From assembly GCA_016219875.1 (NCBI GenBank), contig JACRJZ010000123.1:30595-94594 (forward strand): a DNA stretch of 64,000 nt. The letters are read 5' to 3'. This document shows positions 16,892 through 26,900 of this stretch, one piece after another; the first letter of the stretch is position 1; every line of letters begins with the position of its first letter. A program made the translations under genes and the position numbers. The DNA is from Verrucomicrobiota bacterium. GTDB lineage: Bacteria; Verrucomicrobiota; Verrucomicrobiia; Limisphaerales; JACRJZ01. The notes beneath the pieces are model-generated. The model saw only the letters and a list, made by a program, of their open reading frames with translations, was not told the origin of the DNA and ran no database searches.

Positions 16892-17821
16892 CTACGCCTG
16901 GTTTGTCGTTTTCTTGCCCCCGTTTGTGCCTGGGGCCTGCGCGCGGAACTCCGACGGCGCGCAGCCGACGTAGCGGCGGAAGGCGCGGTTGAAATACGGA
17001 ATGGAATTGAAGCCCGCGGCGAAGGCGACTTCCGACACGCGCCGGTGGTTCTCCAACAACATCTGCCGCGCCCGCTCGACGCGCGCGCGCGTCCGATACT
17101 CGGTGAAGGTCAAACCCGTCTGCGTCTTGAACACCTTGCAGAAATGGCAGGGACTCAGGTTCACCCGCTCGGCCACGGCGCGCAGGGAGAAATCGCCGTC
17201 CTGCTGTTCACGGAGGAACGCCTCAATCTTCTGCATGAGCGGCGACTTCCGGTCCGCCTGTTTCAGCAGGAGGCGGTTGCCGCACTCGGACAGGTAGTCG
17301 GCGAACATGCTCACCAACGTCGTCACCGCGCGGCGGCGCTCCTCGTCGATGATCGGCGTGTGCCGCCAAGTCACGCCCAACTGGTCAGCCCGCGCATTCA
17401 GGCCCCACTGCTGCAACCGGTGGGCTAGTCGGTGGAGGCGCTCCGCCGTGGGCTGTTTCAGCGAGAATGGGCCGGCCAGCAGGTTGCCGATGTGCCGTCC
17501 GCCGGCCAGCACCGGTACGAGAATTTTCATCACTCCGGCGGGACAGCGGAAGATCCCCGGCTGACGAGACTGGGCCGCGCGCTGCTCGGCGTGGCGCAAT
17601 GCCTGCGCACAGCGGTCGCCGCTGCGTCCGCCCAGGCAACCTTGCACGCAGAAAGCGTCGCCGGGCGGGCGCTCGGAAAGATGCTCCGCGCCGCCACTGG
17701 CGGGCAGCAGCGTCAGCGGCAGACCGGTGGCGCAAGCAAACGCCGCTTGCTGGCGGCGCACGGCCGGCGACTCGGCCAATTTCGTCCACCCGTTGTTCTG
17801 GCTTTGTGGTCTTCGGCTCAT
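16892..17821 (-). CDS. PocR-domain AraC-family regulator
   Basis: A 309-residue transcription factor. The N-terminal ~170 residues match a PocR-type ligand-binding domain (GDAFCVQGCLGG, then the Cys/Arg-rich segment to ALRHAEQRAAQS, and HIGNLLAGPF). The C-terminal ~100 residues are an AraC double helix-turn-helix (RAVAERVNLSPCHFCKVFK and VSEVAFAAGFNSIPYFNRAF). It lies directly upstream of ccoI on the same strand with a 56-bp gap, so it may regulate, or be co-transcribed with, the cbb3 operon. That link is positional. The ligand cannot be told from sequence. I chose ATG 17821 over a TTG one codon earlier. Confidence 0.88.
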   Translation of the reverse strand: MSRRPQSQNNGWTKLAESPAVRRQQAAFACATGLPLTLLPASGGAEHLSERPPGDAFCVQGCLGGRSGDRCAQALRHAEQRAAQSRQPGIFRCPAGVMKILVPVLAGGRHIGNLLAGPFSLKQPTAERLHRLAHRLQQWGLNARADQLGVTWRHTPIIDEERRRAVTTLVSMFADYLSECGNRLLLKQADRKSPLMQKIEAFLREQQDGDFSLRAVAERVNLSPCHFCKVFKTQTGLTFTEYRTRARVERARQMLLENHRRVSEVAFAAGFNSIPYFNRAFRRYVGCAPSEFRAQAPGTNGGKKTTNQA

Positions 17822-17921
17822 CAAATCACGACTTCAACTCGCCCTGGTTGCCCTGGCGCTGGAATCTAAGAAGCCGGAAGCCGGAAGCAAGCTTCGGAAC
17901 GGCGGGAGCTGCTCCGGACAA

Positions 17922-18116
17922 GGCTGCATCAAGCTTCCGCCCGGCACACCGGGTGGCGCAGGTTTTCAACCTGCCGTAGCGCCGACTTGCAGTCGGCAAG
18001 GCCGTGAACATTCCAGCCGGCTGGCCTCTTCCAACGCTCGCCGGTTGGAAAACCGGCGCTACGGCAGACTCGAAAGTCCGCGCTACGAGTGCTCCCGAAC
18101 CGAGCTTGAGGCAGCC
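17922..18116. repeat. palindromic element C2
   Basis: A near-copy of C1 in a 345-bp spacer that otherwise shows nothing. Ends GGCTGCATCAAGCTTCC and CGAGCTTGAGGCAGCC are inverted, and the outer flanks (CTCCGGACAA left, TTGTGCTCCGG right) extend the pairing. The core hairpins of C1 are conserved. Confidence 0.88.
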
Positions 18117-18166
18117 TTGTGCTCCGGACTGAAATCCGAAGCGTGGAACTCAATACCAGTTTCCGC

Positions 18167-18976
18167 CTACTTGGCCGCCGGCACCCGTTCGTAAAACCGC
18201 ACGTAGTCCACGAGCATCTTGGTCTGGCTGGATTCCCGCGGGCCGTAGCCGGCTTCGGGAATGTTGCCGGCCCAGTCTTTGTTCTTCACTTCGGAGCTGA
18301 GGATGATGAACTCAGGCCGTTTCGATACTGGCGTGGGCGCGGTCCAGGTCAGCTTGTCGTCGATGTAGAAGCGATACTCCGCCTCCGTCCACTCCAGCCC
18401 GTAGGTGTGGAAGCCGCTGCCCAGGCCAAGGTCCTGGGTCATTTGCCCTTTGCTCTTGTGGTCCTTGCCGTAGCCGTCCCAGTGAAGCGTGAGTTGCCCC
18501 TGGCCGGAGATGTCGCGGCCTTTCTGGTCGCACACGCGGTGTTCGATCACGTCGATCTCCATGCCGGCCGCGGCAGGATCGCCGATGGACCGGCCCATCG
18601 TGGGCGAGTGAATCCAGAAGGCCGACCACTCGCCGGGCGAATCTTGGAACTGAATGCGCGCCTCCCAGTAGCCGACGCTGCGCTCGAACTTGTCGCGCGT
18701 GCAGATCATGCCGGTGTGGTGCTTGCCGTCCTGCGTGTAGGTGGTGATCGCCAGACGCCCGCCGGACACCGTGACAGCTTCCCGGACATTGAGCGCGTCG
18801 CGGCGTTTGCCGAGATCGCGATGGCCCCACTTGGTGTCGTCGAGCGAAGTGCCGTCGAACTCGTCGGCCCAGGCGAGCTTGTAGCCCGGCGGCGTGGCGA
18901 GGGTGTTGCAGGAAAGAAGCGCGCCCGCCGAAAGAACGGTGGCGGCCAGGAGGAAGGAGTTCAGTTTCTGGTTCAT
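18167..18976 (-). CDS. glycoside hydrolase family 16 lipoprotein
   Basis: A 269-residue secreted beta-glucanase-type enzyme. The N-terminus is a lipoprotein signal (LSAGALLSC, cleavage before Cys 23). The GH16 fold is shown by LAWADEFDGTSLDDTKW near the mature N-terminus, and the catalytic ExDxxE motif appears as MEIDVIEH (about residue 138). C-terminal GLEWTEAEYRFYIDD and MLVDYVRFYER are typical. Members cut beta-1,3/1,4-linked glucans, galactans or related polymers; the substrate cannot be assigned. It is a single gene, with a repeat-filled spacer downstream and the PQQ-propeller gene 49 bp upstream on the same strand. Confidence 0.92.
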   Translation of the reverse strand: MNQKLNSFLLAATVLSAGALLSCNTLATPPGYKLAWADEFDGTSLDDTKWGHRDLGKRRDALNVREAVTVSGGRLAITTYTQDGKHHTGMICTRDKFERSVGYWEARIQFQDSPGEWSAFWIHSPTMGRSIGDPAAAGMEIDVIEHRVCDQKGRDISGQGQLTLHWDGYGKDHKSKGQMTQDLGLGSGFHTYGLEWTEAEYRFYIDDKLTWTAPTPVSKRPEFIILSSEVKNKDWAGNIPEAGYGPRESSQTKMLVDYVRFYERVPAAK

Positions 18977-19025
18977 GGGAACGCGTTTTAGAGGAAACAG
19001 CCGGCGGTGTAAAGCCGCGAGCCGG

Positions 19026-20285
19026 TCATCGGCGCGCGTCGATGTCGTAGGCGAGCAACTCGTCCAGGTGCCGGAGGTAGAGCCGCCCGCCGCAGACCAC
19101 CGGATGCGACAGGCACGGCGGCGGATTCTGCCACGGTGGCGCGAAGCGGCTGATCACCGTCGCGTGTTGCGGCGTCACCTCCACCAGCGCCATCGAAGCA
19201 TCGTTGCCCAGGCAATACAGCCGGTCGTCGGCATAGGTGATCGAGACTTTGCCGATGGCGAGGGCGTTGAACAGCGTTTTGCCGGTGGCGAACTCGACGC
19301 CCATGAGGCCGCGCTTGTAGAGCCGGCAGCCACTGCCGTAGAGGTGGCCGTCGAGCAACAGCACGCCGCCGTGACAATTGTCGAGGTCGGTGCTGAACCA
19401 GTCTTCCCTCACGCTCCGGCCATCGGGGTTGATCGTGATTTTCCGCCCGCCGGCCTTGTGCCCGCTGGTCACATAGACGGTGCCTTCGTGGTAAATCGGC
19501 GAGGTGACGTTCTGGTCGCAAGTGCTGGGGTGCGGATGGCTCCAGAGCAACTTGCCGTCGCGCACGTCCACGCCCAGCACGGTTTCGCGCGCCAGCGTGA
19601 TGAACTGCCGCGTGCCCTGGTGCGTCACGATGATCGGCGACGAGTAGCCGGCGCGATCTGTGATTTCCGTGTTGGCCCAGACGGTCGCGCCGGTTTTCTT
19701 GTCGAGCGCCACCACCCGGCCCTTGGAGCCGCCGGGCATACAGAGCAACCGAGCGCCCTCCACAATCACGTTCTCGGTGAAACCCCAACCTCCCAGCGGC
19801 GCTCCGAACTGCTCGCGGAGGTCGAGCGACCACAGCGGCTTGCCGCTCGCGGCGGTGCAGGCCGAAAGCTGGCCGTGAGCATTGAGTTGATAGACGACGC
19901 CGTCGCTGTAGGTCGGCGTGGTGCGCGAGCCGGGCTGCGCGCCCCTCCAGGCTTTGCCGTTGGGAACTTTCCACTTCAGTTTCCCGTTCAAGTCCAGAGC
20001 CAGCACCGCCTCCTCGTCGCCGAAATCTCCGGTCGTAAAGATCAGTCCTTCGGCCAGCGACACGCCGGCGTAGCCCTTGCCGCAATCAGAGAACTTCCAA
20101 AGCAGCTTCGGACCGTCCTTGGGCCACTCCTTCAGCAAACCGGTTTCGCGCGAACGGTTGTCGCGGTTCGTACCGTGGAACTCCGGCCAGAAGGGGGCTG
20201 GTGGAGCCGCGTCGGCGCCGGTCCACGACAGGGCGACAAGCAACACACCCAGGGCGAGGCGTCGCGGCATGGTCCAGAATTTCAT
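19026..20285 (-). CDS. exported PQQ-type beta-propeller protein
   Basis: A 419-residue protein with a signal peptide (RRLALGVLLVALSWTGADA). The mature part begins PFWPEFHGTNRDNRS, the usual opening of outer-membrane or periplasmic PQQ-like propellers in this phylum. Blade motifs recur: VLALDLNGKLKWKV, SACTAASGKPLWSLDL, VVALDKKTGATVWANTEI and VLGVDVRDGKLLWSHPH. No catalytic residues of PQQ dehydrogenases stand out, so a scaffold or binding role is as likely as an enzyme. I chose ATG 20285 over a TTG at 20300. It follows the ABC permease gene by 27 bp and may share its transcript. Confidence 0.85.
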   Translation of the reverse strand: MKFWTMPRRLALGVLLVALSWTGADAAPPAPFWPEFHGTNRDNRSRETGLLKEWPKDGPKLLWKFSDCGKGYAGVSLAEGLIFTTGDFGDEEAVLALDLNGKLKWKVPNGKAWRGAQPGSRTTPTYSDGVVYQLNAHGQLSACTAASGKPLWSLDLREQFGAPLGGWGFTENVIVEGARLLCMPGGSKGRVVALDKKTGATVWANTEITDRAGYSSPIIVTHQGTRQFITLARETVLGVDVRDGKLLWSHPHPSTCDQNVTSPIYHEGTVYVTSGHKAGGRKITINPDGRSVREDWFSTDLDNCHGGVLLLDGHLYGSGCRLYKRGLMGVEFATGKTLFNALAIGKVSITYADDRLYCLGNDASMALVEVTPQHATVISRFAPPWQNPPPCLSHPVVCGGRLYLRHLDELLAYDIDARR

Positions 20286-20312
20286 GCGTGGCAATTTCAA
20301 ACCTCGCGCCTC

Positions 20313-21677
20313 TCAGCCGTAGCGCAGCGCCTGGATCGGATCGAGCTTGGACGCTTTCAAGGCGGGGATCAATCCCGCCACCACGCCCACCACGGCGCTG
20401 AAGGCGAAGGCCAGGCCCATCGCCTCGATGGTGATCACCGGGGTGTTGGAGGTGGGAGTGAGCACTTGCAGGAGGTTCACCAAGGCGTAGGACGTGCCCA
20501 AGCCGGCCAAGCCGCCCATCATCGCGATGACGATGCTTTCGACGATGATCTGCGCGAAGATGGCGAAGGTCGTCGCGCCAATGGCCTTGCGGATGCCGAT
20601 CTCGCGTACGCGCTCGGTGATGCTGGCCAGCATGATGTTCATGATCCCAATGCCGCCGACCAACAGGCTGATCGCAGCGATGATGCCGCCGCTCATGCGC
20701 GCGTTGCGGATCGCCTGATTGATGCTCTCGACGGAGTTCTCCTGCGTCTGGAAGCTGAAATCCTCGATCCCGTTGTGGGTCATCAGGAGGACGTTCCTCG
20801 CCTGCTGGAGCGCGACTTCCATCTTGTCCAGGCTGGCCACCTTGATGTCGATGTCGCTCAACCGCGGGTCGGGCGTGTTGTTGGTGCCGGAGGAGGCGCG
20901 GAACCGCAGCCACATCGTGTTGAGCGGGATGTAGGCGGTGAGGTTCTTGCGGCGGAAGACCCAACTGCTGCCGCCGCGCCCGCCCCAGCCGCGCTTGCGC
21001 GCCACGCCGGTTTGCGGCGGCTCCGGGCCGTTCTTGAGCCGCTGTTCGCGGTACTTCCGGTCGCTCTCACCTTCGTAATGCTGCAACATGCCGACGATGA
21101 TGAAGGGCTGTCCGTTGATGCTGATCGTCTCGCCCAGCGGCACGATGGTCCGGCCAATCTCCTCCGGTGAGCCGAACAGCTCATCGCGAATGCCCGTGCC
21201 GATGACGACGACGTTCTTGGCCAGGTCCTCGTCGAGGTCGGTGAAAAAACGTCCGTGCTCGACGACGTGCAAATTCATGCCAAGGACGGACGGCCATGCG
21301 CCGACGAGTTCGGAAGGCGTGATGCTCTTGCCGCCGCGCGTCAGGACGGCGTTGTGGGTGCCCATCTCCGGCGACGCCAGCCGGATGAGCGGGGCGGCGT
21401 TCTTGAGCGCCTGCACGTCGCGGATGGTGCGGCCCGGCGCTTGATCGGCGAGGTGCTCCTGCCAGGCCGGCAATTCCTGGGCTTGCGTCAGCACCTTGTC
21501 CAAGCCGCCCAGGGCGATGAGGGATTCCTTCATCCCGTTTTCCATACCCTTCACCAGCGCCGACATGGCTACCAGGCTCGACACGCCGAGGATGATGCCG
21601 AGCATCGTGAGCAGGGAGCGGAACTTGTGGGAGCCGATTTCCTTCAGGCCGACGACGATGGCGTTGGTGAAGTTCAT
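20313..21677 (-). CDS. MacB/FtsX-type ABC transporter permease
   Basis: A 454-residue membrane protein with one N-terminal helix (FRSLLTMLGIILGVSSLVAM), a large periplasmic MacB core domain, and three C-terminal helices in the FtsX domain (SGGIIAAISLLVGGIGIMNI, then TERVREIGIRKAIGA, the coupling helix). Such permeases act as mechanotransmitters or exporters with a separate ATPase. No ATPase or membrane-fusion gene is next to it; the partner must lie elsewhere. An Arg/Gly/Trp-rich loop (about residue 225) is unusual. Its ATG overlaps the murI stop by 4 nt. Confidence 0.88.
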   Translation of the reverse strand: MNFTNAIVVGLKEIGSHKFRSLLTMLGIILGVSSLVAMSALVKGMENGMKESLIALGGLDKVLTQAQELPAWQEHLADQAPGRTIRDVQALKNAAPLIRLASPEMGTHNAVLTRGGKSITPSELVGAWPSVLGMNLHVVEHGRFFTDLDEDLAKNVVVIGTGIRDELFGSPEEIGRTIVPLGETISINGQPFIIVGMLQHYEGESDRKYREQRLKNGPEPPQTGVARKRGWGGRGGSSWVFRRKNLTAYIPLNTMWLRFRASSGTNNTPDPRLSDIDIKVASLDKMEVALQQARNVLLMTHNGIEDFSFQTQENSVESINQAIRNARMSGGIIAAISLLVGGIGIMNIMLASITERVREIGIRKAIGATTFAIFAQIIVESIVIAMMGGLAGLGTSYALVNLLQVLTPTSNTPVITIEAMGLAFAFSAVVGVVAGLIPALKASKLDPIQALRYG

Positions 21678-22501
21678 TTCAACTCAATGATCGGCAGCGT
21701 CGCCTGGCTCGACGGATCGGCCGGTTCGCCGAGAAACACTCCGGCCAGTTCGTCAAACCAACGAGGGTCGTCGGTGACGAAGGGCTGGATGCGTCCGGCG
21801 CGTTTTCGGTCCACGGTCAACAGGCCCATCTGACGCAGCCCCTCCGCCACGTATTCGGCGCAGCTCTCCGCGGAATCCACGAGCGCCACGCCGGCCCCGG
21901 CGACGGTCGCGATGGCTTCCCGTAGCAACGGATAATGGGTGCATCCGAGGACCAGCGTGTCGATGCCGTGCGCCAGGAGCGGCGCGAGATACTGGCGCAG
22001 CACCGACTCGGTGATCGGTCCGCTCGTCCAGCCTTCTTCGACAAGCGGCACCAACAGCGGGCAGTCGCGCATGACGAGGTCGATGCAGTCATCACGGGCT
22101 AACAGGGCTTTCGCGTAAGCCTGGCTGCGCACCGTGGCCAACGTGGCGATGACGCCAATGCGCCGGTTACGCGTGCGGGCCAGGGCCGCGCGCGCGCCGG
22201 GCGCGATCACCCCGAAAATCGGCACGGCTTCAAAACGCCGATCGAGCGTCGGCAGCGCCCAGGCGGATGCGGTATTGCAGGCCACGACGACGGCCTTGAC
22301 CTTCTGGTCGAGCAGGAACTGCGTGTCCTCGCACGCGAAACGCACCACGGTCCCCGGAGACTTGGTGCCATACGGCACGCGGGCGGTGTCGCCCAGATAC
22401 ACCAAGTCTTCGTGCGGCAGCGCGCGGCGAATCTGCCGCACGACGGTCAGTCCGCCGATGCCGGAATCAAAAATGCCGATGGGCAAGTCAGAGGCGCGCA
22501 T
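21674..22501 (-). CDS. murI: glutamate racemase
   Basis: Converts L- to D-glutamate for peptidoglycan synthesis. The 275-residue protein has both catalytic cysteines in context: VVACNTASAWALPTL (about residue 75) and LVLGCTHYPLL (about 187). The N-terminal IFDSGIGGLTVV and YLGDTARVPYG motifs are complete. Length fits the family. It overlaps the ABC permease gene by 4 nt. The amidase gene lies 159 bp upstream on the same strand, past palindrome A2. Confidence 0.95.
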   Translation of the reverse strand: MRASDLPIGIFDSGIGGLTVVRQIRRALPHEDLVYLGDTARVPYGTKSPGTVVRFACEDTQFLLDQKVKAVVVACNTASAWALPTLDRRFEAVPIFGVIAPGARAALARTRNRRIGVIATLATVRSQAYAKALLARDDCIDLVMRDCPLLVPLVEEGWTSGPITESVLRQYLAPLLAHGIDTLVLGCTHYPLLREAIATVAGAGVALVDSAESCAEYVAEGLRQMGLLTVDRKRAGRIQPFVTDDPRWFDELAGVFLGEPADPSSQATLPIIELK

Positions 22502-22553
22502 GGTCTTCAGGCTGGAATCGGTTTCATCGGAGCCGTTCTCAAAACCTCTCGGT

Positions 22554-22644
22554 CGTAGCGGCGTCTCGTCAGAGCGCCGCCATTTTTGTTTTGCCCTTTG
22601 GCCTTCTGCTCTGCAGCGCGGCGCTCTGCCGAGACGCCGCTACG
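22554..22644. repeat. palindromic element A2
   Basis: Arms CGTAGCGGCGTCTCGTCAGA and TCTGCCGAGACGCCGCTACG are inverted around a ~40-bp loop. Same family as A1. It fills most of the murI-amidase spacer. Confidence 0.88.
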
Positions 22645-22660
22645 GACTTTTGAGACTGCT

Positions 22661-23662
22661 TCATCGTTCCTTCGGCGCCGGTGGATCGACCAGCTTCTGG
22701 TAGCTCTTCACTCCTTCGACAATCGCCTGCGCCAACTGCCGCCGCCAGGCCGCGCTGTAGATGTTCTTCGCTTCCGCGGGATTCGACATGAACCCGCCCT
22801 CGATGAGCGCCGCGGGCGCATGGGCCGTGCAGAGGACGGCAAAGCGCGCGCGCCGCACGCCGCGGTCTTCCAGCCGAAGCCGTGAGACGATGGACTTCTG
22901 AAGCTGGTAGGCGAGCAGGACATTCTTCTCGTTTTGCAGGTTGCCGGTCAGCGCGCCCGTGTTCGCGCCCTCGCCGCGAGCGTTAGTGGACGCGGTGTGC
23001 GCGGGCGTGAGGCAATAGGTTTCTACGCCCCTCACCTCGCTGCCGGCGGAGTTGAAGTGGAGGCTGAGGAACAAGTCCGCGCCTCGCCGGCGCGCGATCT
23101 CGGGCCGGTCCTCCAGTTCCACGGAGGCATCCATCGAGCGCGTGACGAACACCTTGTAGCCGGCCTTGCGCAATTGCGCGCCCAGTTCCAGCGCGAGGGC
23201 CAGCGTGAGGTCCTTTTCGCGTCGCTTGCCGTCGAGCTTGCCGGTGTCTTTGCCGCCGTGGCCGGGGTCGAGGCAGATCGTTTTGATCCGCGCGCCGGCC
23301 TTGGCTCGCGCGGGCCGGACCAGCGGTTGGAGGGTGGCGGTGAGGTCCGCCGGGGCGACACACGCGGAGCCATTGTGCGCGGCGACGGGCACGGAGAGCC
23401 AGACGGCCACCCCGTTCACCGTGATCTTCTGGGAATTCACGGTGAGAGAAATCGTGGCTGAGTTGTTGACGAGCCGTAGCTCGGTCTTGGAAGTCCAGGA
23501 AAGGAGGAAGTGGTGTTGGCGCGCCCACTCCGAGAGCCGCACATACTCCTGTCCGCCGATGCTGAAGCGCTCCAATGGGCCGCGCGCCGCCGGGGCAGCG
23601 AAGACGGCCTGCCCGGCCAGACTGGCCAGCCACAAGAGCAGCAATGCGAGCGTGGACTTCAT
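22661..23662 (-). CDS. N-acetylmuramoyl-L-alanine amidase
   Basis: A 333-residue exported zinc amidase (Amidase_3, CwlM/AmiC-type) that cleaves the glycan-peptide bond in peptidoglycan. Start ATG 23662 gives a clear signal peptide (STLALLLLWLASLAGQAVFA). An N-terminal ~110-residue region (ERFSIGGQEYVRLSEWA) resembles copper-amine-oxidase-like/AMIN-type substrate modules. The catalytic domain shows CLDPGHGGKDTG, a Glu zinc ligand region, DLFLSLHFNSA and ALIEGGFMSNPAEA. Longer readings extend into element B2 and are artefacts. It sits next to murI, another cell-wall gene. Confidence 0.93.
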   Translation of the reverse strand: MKSTLALLLLWLASLAGQAVFAAPAARGPLERFSIGGQEYVRLSEWARQHHFLLSWTSKTELRLVNNSATISLTVNSQKITVNGVAVWLSVPVAAHNGSACVAPADLTATLQPLVRPARAKAGARIKTICLDPGHGGKDTGKLDGKRREKDLTLALALELGAQLRKAGYKVFVTRSMDASVELEDRPEIARRRGADLFLSLHFNSAGSEVRGVETYCLTPAHTASTNARGEGANTGALTGNLQNEKNVLLAYQLQKSIVSRLRLEDRGVRRARFAVLCTAHAPAALIEGGFMSNPAEAKNIYSAAWRRQLAQAIVEGVKSYQKLVDPPAPKER

Positions 23663-23735
23663 TCTTCGGACGCGGACTGTGCATGGCGGCCCAGCGTGGC
23701 GCAAGCGACTTTGCGGTCCATGTCGCGAGGCGCAG

Positions 23736-23885
23736 GGCTGCATTAGGCTCGTTCCGGCGCGCGGCTGTCCCAGCCGCAGCAACCTCGAACAACAGAGTGA
23801 CTCGTGAAGAGGCTTGCGCCGGCGGGTTCCGAGCGTGGTTGCGGCTGGGACAGCCGCGCGTGGAGCAGCCCGTCCCGGCTGCCTC
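23736..23885. repeat. palindromic element B2
   Basis: Arms GCGCGGCTGTCCCAGCCGCA and TGCGGCTGGGACAGCCGCGC are exact inverted copies. Ends near GGCTGCATTAGGCTCG match the B/C family ends. It lies in the amidase-GH123 spacer. Confidence 0.9.
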
Positions 23886-23900
23886 CGTTTCATCTGGGCC

Positions 23901-26900
23901 TCACTGCCGCTTCAGCCGCTCGATCATCTTCGCCACCTTGTCGCGATGCGCCAGCATCAGGCGCGGGTCGGTGGTGAAGTGCGTGAGGTCCTTGGAGATT
24001 TCTTCCGGCACGACAAGCAGCCGACGCGCTTCCGCGATCTCGCCCTTCAACTCTTCACCCTTCAACCCTTCAACCCTCTTCACCTCCTGCTCCAGCAGCC
24101 AGAAGTATTCATAGTCTTCCATGCCGTCGCGCAGGTTCTCCCAGCGGATCGAGTTGATCGGTTCGTCGAGGCACGGCTCGGTCGCGGTGTTCGGATCGCG
24201 GCGCGGCGGATAGAGGAAGCGCCCGTCGCCGTTGCCCCAGTAGCCCACGTGGCCGGCCTTGAAATCGTAGCCGCTGACGTAGCTCATGGGATCGGCCCAC
24301 GGATCTTGCAACTTGCCGGGAAACGCGGCGCTGCTGGTCCAGTAGGTCGTGGCCCAGATGAGGATGCCTTGCACGCCGTATTGCCAGCTTTGCCACGGCC
24401 AGAGCCGCAACTCGGTGCCGGGATGGTCGATGAACTCTGTGATATAGGGCGCGTGCGGCCCGCAACAGATGTACCACCACACTTCCTCGCCTGCGGCGCG
24501 GCGCGCGGCGACTTTCTCCTTGGTCCACTCCGGCGTGAGGCCGCACCAAATTTCAACATGGCCCATCAGTGCCGCCTCCGGCTGCTCCGTCAACATGCGG
24601 CGCAGACCCGGCGCCGCGGCTCTGATCCGCTTCATGCCATCAACCACGAACTCGTAGTCCTTGGGGTCCGGCTCGTCGAACCAGTAGGTGTAGGCTTCAT
24701 CCAGCCAGCCGCGCTCGCGCAGATGGCCCGTGACCTGGCTGAGGTAATCCTGGAACAGCCGCGCGAACTCCGGCGTGCCTTCCTTGAAGCCTTCCAGCGA
24801 ACCCAGATGCCGCGAATGGAACGTCCCGCCGCCCATGCCGCGCAACGGGAGCGAGTACGAGTTGAACTTGTATTCGTCGAGCCACCTGGCCGCCGCCGCG
24901 TCGAACTTGGTGAAATCCACCTTGGCCTGCTTGTTCGTGCCCTGGCCGGTGAACTTGATGTCGATGGGCGCGTAATCGAAGAACGAGTACGGGCTGATGC
25001 GGTGCTCGGCGAAGTTCTTCAGGTACTTTTCATAGACTGCCTGCTTGTCCTCCGGCGTCTTGAGCTTGTGGTAACGGTTGATCTCACCCGTGCCAAGGCC
25101 CAGCGCGCTCTTCAGGTGCGTCTCACGGGGCAGTTCGAAGTCATAGACGTGGAGGGCGAGGGGAACTGACAGCTTGCTGTCCATCAACTCAAGTTCCACT
25201 TGGCCGGTGTAGTCGCCGGCAGGCATGCCGCGTGAAACGTGAAACGTGATCCACAACGGGAGGTTGGCCCATTGCTGGAACCGCAACGGCAGTTGCAGCG
25301 GGGACAAAGGATCCGGATACCGGCCGCGCGCACACGACGAATCGGTCGGCTGGGTGACGTGGACGTACTCGATCCGGTCCACGCGCGCGGTTATTGCGCC
25401 AGCGGCTCCGGCAGCGTTTGTGAAGGGGCTGAACCTGACGGCGAGCAGGGTGTTGCTGTCAAACGCGCGCAGCACCAACTGAACTGGCTCGAATTCGCCA
25501 CGCGCGGCGGAAACGCGGACTGGCTCGGCTTTCTTCAACGCCGAAGACGGCCACTGTTTGTTCTGGCCAAGTTTCCACCCGCTTTCGCACCACCAAAGAT
25601 TGTGCAAGTCGTCGCCACCCACGAAGTAACCGGCGCGCGGTTCAGCCAGGGTGTCGATCTCGATGTCAGTGCGCCCAGCGTAAAGGGTGCGTCCCGTGGA
25701 ATCCGAAACAGCCAGCGCAAGCTCCTGCCGACCGGGTGCCGTGAACGAGCATCGAGTGCCGAAGAATCTTGCCTCGCCAGCGCCAAGCTTGAGCGGAGGA
25801 GAGTTCGTCTTTTTCCGGCCCTGAATGGTGATGTCCACGTTCAAATTCAAAGTGCTTGTCGCTCGGTTCGTAACCCAGAACCCGATGCAATAGGCCGATC
25901 GCTCCGCAGGAGGTTGCAGCGTATCGTTGAGGGCGATTCCAAGTTCTCCCGTGTTCGCAGATTGCTCGAAGAACGCTGTTCGACCCTCGAGGTCTGCCAC
26001 CTTCTCGGCGAGCGGCGCTTCGTAATTGAATGTGTTCACCTGGAGATTGCATTTCTCCCCTACTCCGGAAAGCCGGACAAAGATGTCCTTCGCGGGGAAC
26101 AGCGCCGCGGGCAGTTCCACTGTGCCGGCGCGATTTGTGCCATCGAAAGTGGCCACCGGCGTCCAGTCGCGCGGTGCCCGCGAGGCCTCGACCCGGAGCC
26201 TGCCGCCGGTGTGGTAATTGATTTGCAACTGGAGCTTGGCGCTACGCTGTTCATTGGTTCCGGCATTCAGGCGATAGACCACTTCGCTGCCGGCGCCAAA
26301 ACACCAGCGGTCGGAATTGAAATTCGCGCGGTTAAGAAACAACGTTCGATGAAGATTCGCGCCTCGCCAGCCGCAGTTCGCTCGAAAGCGATACACTCCG
26401 CGACTGACGCTTTCCCCCTCTCCCAACTCCAAATCACCCCAGCGTGCGTGTGAGGCTGACACCGGCAGCAACTCCGCGTCGTCGAACAGCATCTTTCCCT
26501 TCACTTCCCACTGGCCCAGCCGCACGTAATCATTCGTGCCGTCATCGGGCACGCTGAGAATGAAGCTTTGCCGTTGCCACGAGTCCGAGGCGCGGAAGTC
26601 GTGATTGACGCGGCTGAGGCCGGACACGCCACAGCCGCCGCTGGTTCCGGCCTCGTTGCGCGCAACGAAGCTGAGCCGGTACAGCCCACCCGGCTTCAGC
26701 GGCAATCGCTCCGTGCGCCAAGAACTGGACTCCTGGCCCGTGCCCTCGACCATCACCGCGCGCTGGCCCTGATGCGCCGTCGCGCTCCACTGGCCTCGCT
26801 GGCTGTCGCTCAAGCGCCAGCCGGACGGCGAGTCGGTCCCGGCTTCGAAGCCGGAGTTGGGAAGCAGGTTTTGCGCGCACGCGGTCACGGCGAGGCCCGC

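Noticed and set aside
18894..21170. Plus-strand 758-codon open frame
   Set aside because: It runs antisense through the PQQ-propeller and ABC permease genes; no domain signal.
23663..23893. N-terminal extension of the amidase
   Set aside because: Encoded by palindrome B2; the signal peptide begins at the ATG at 23662.
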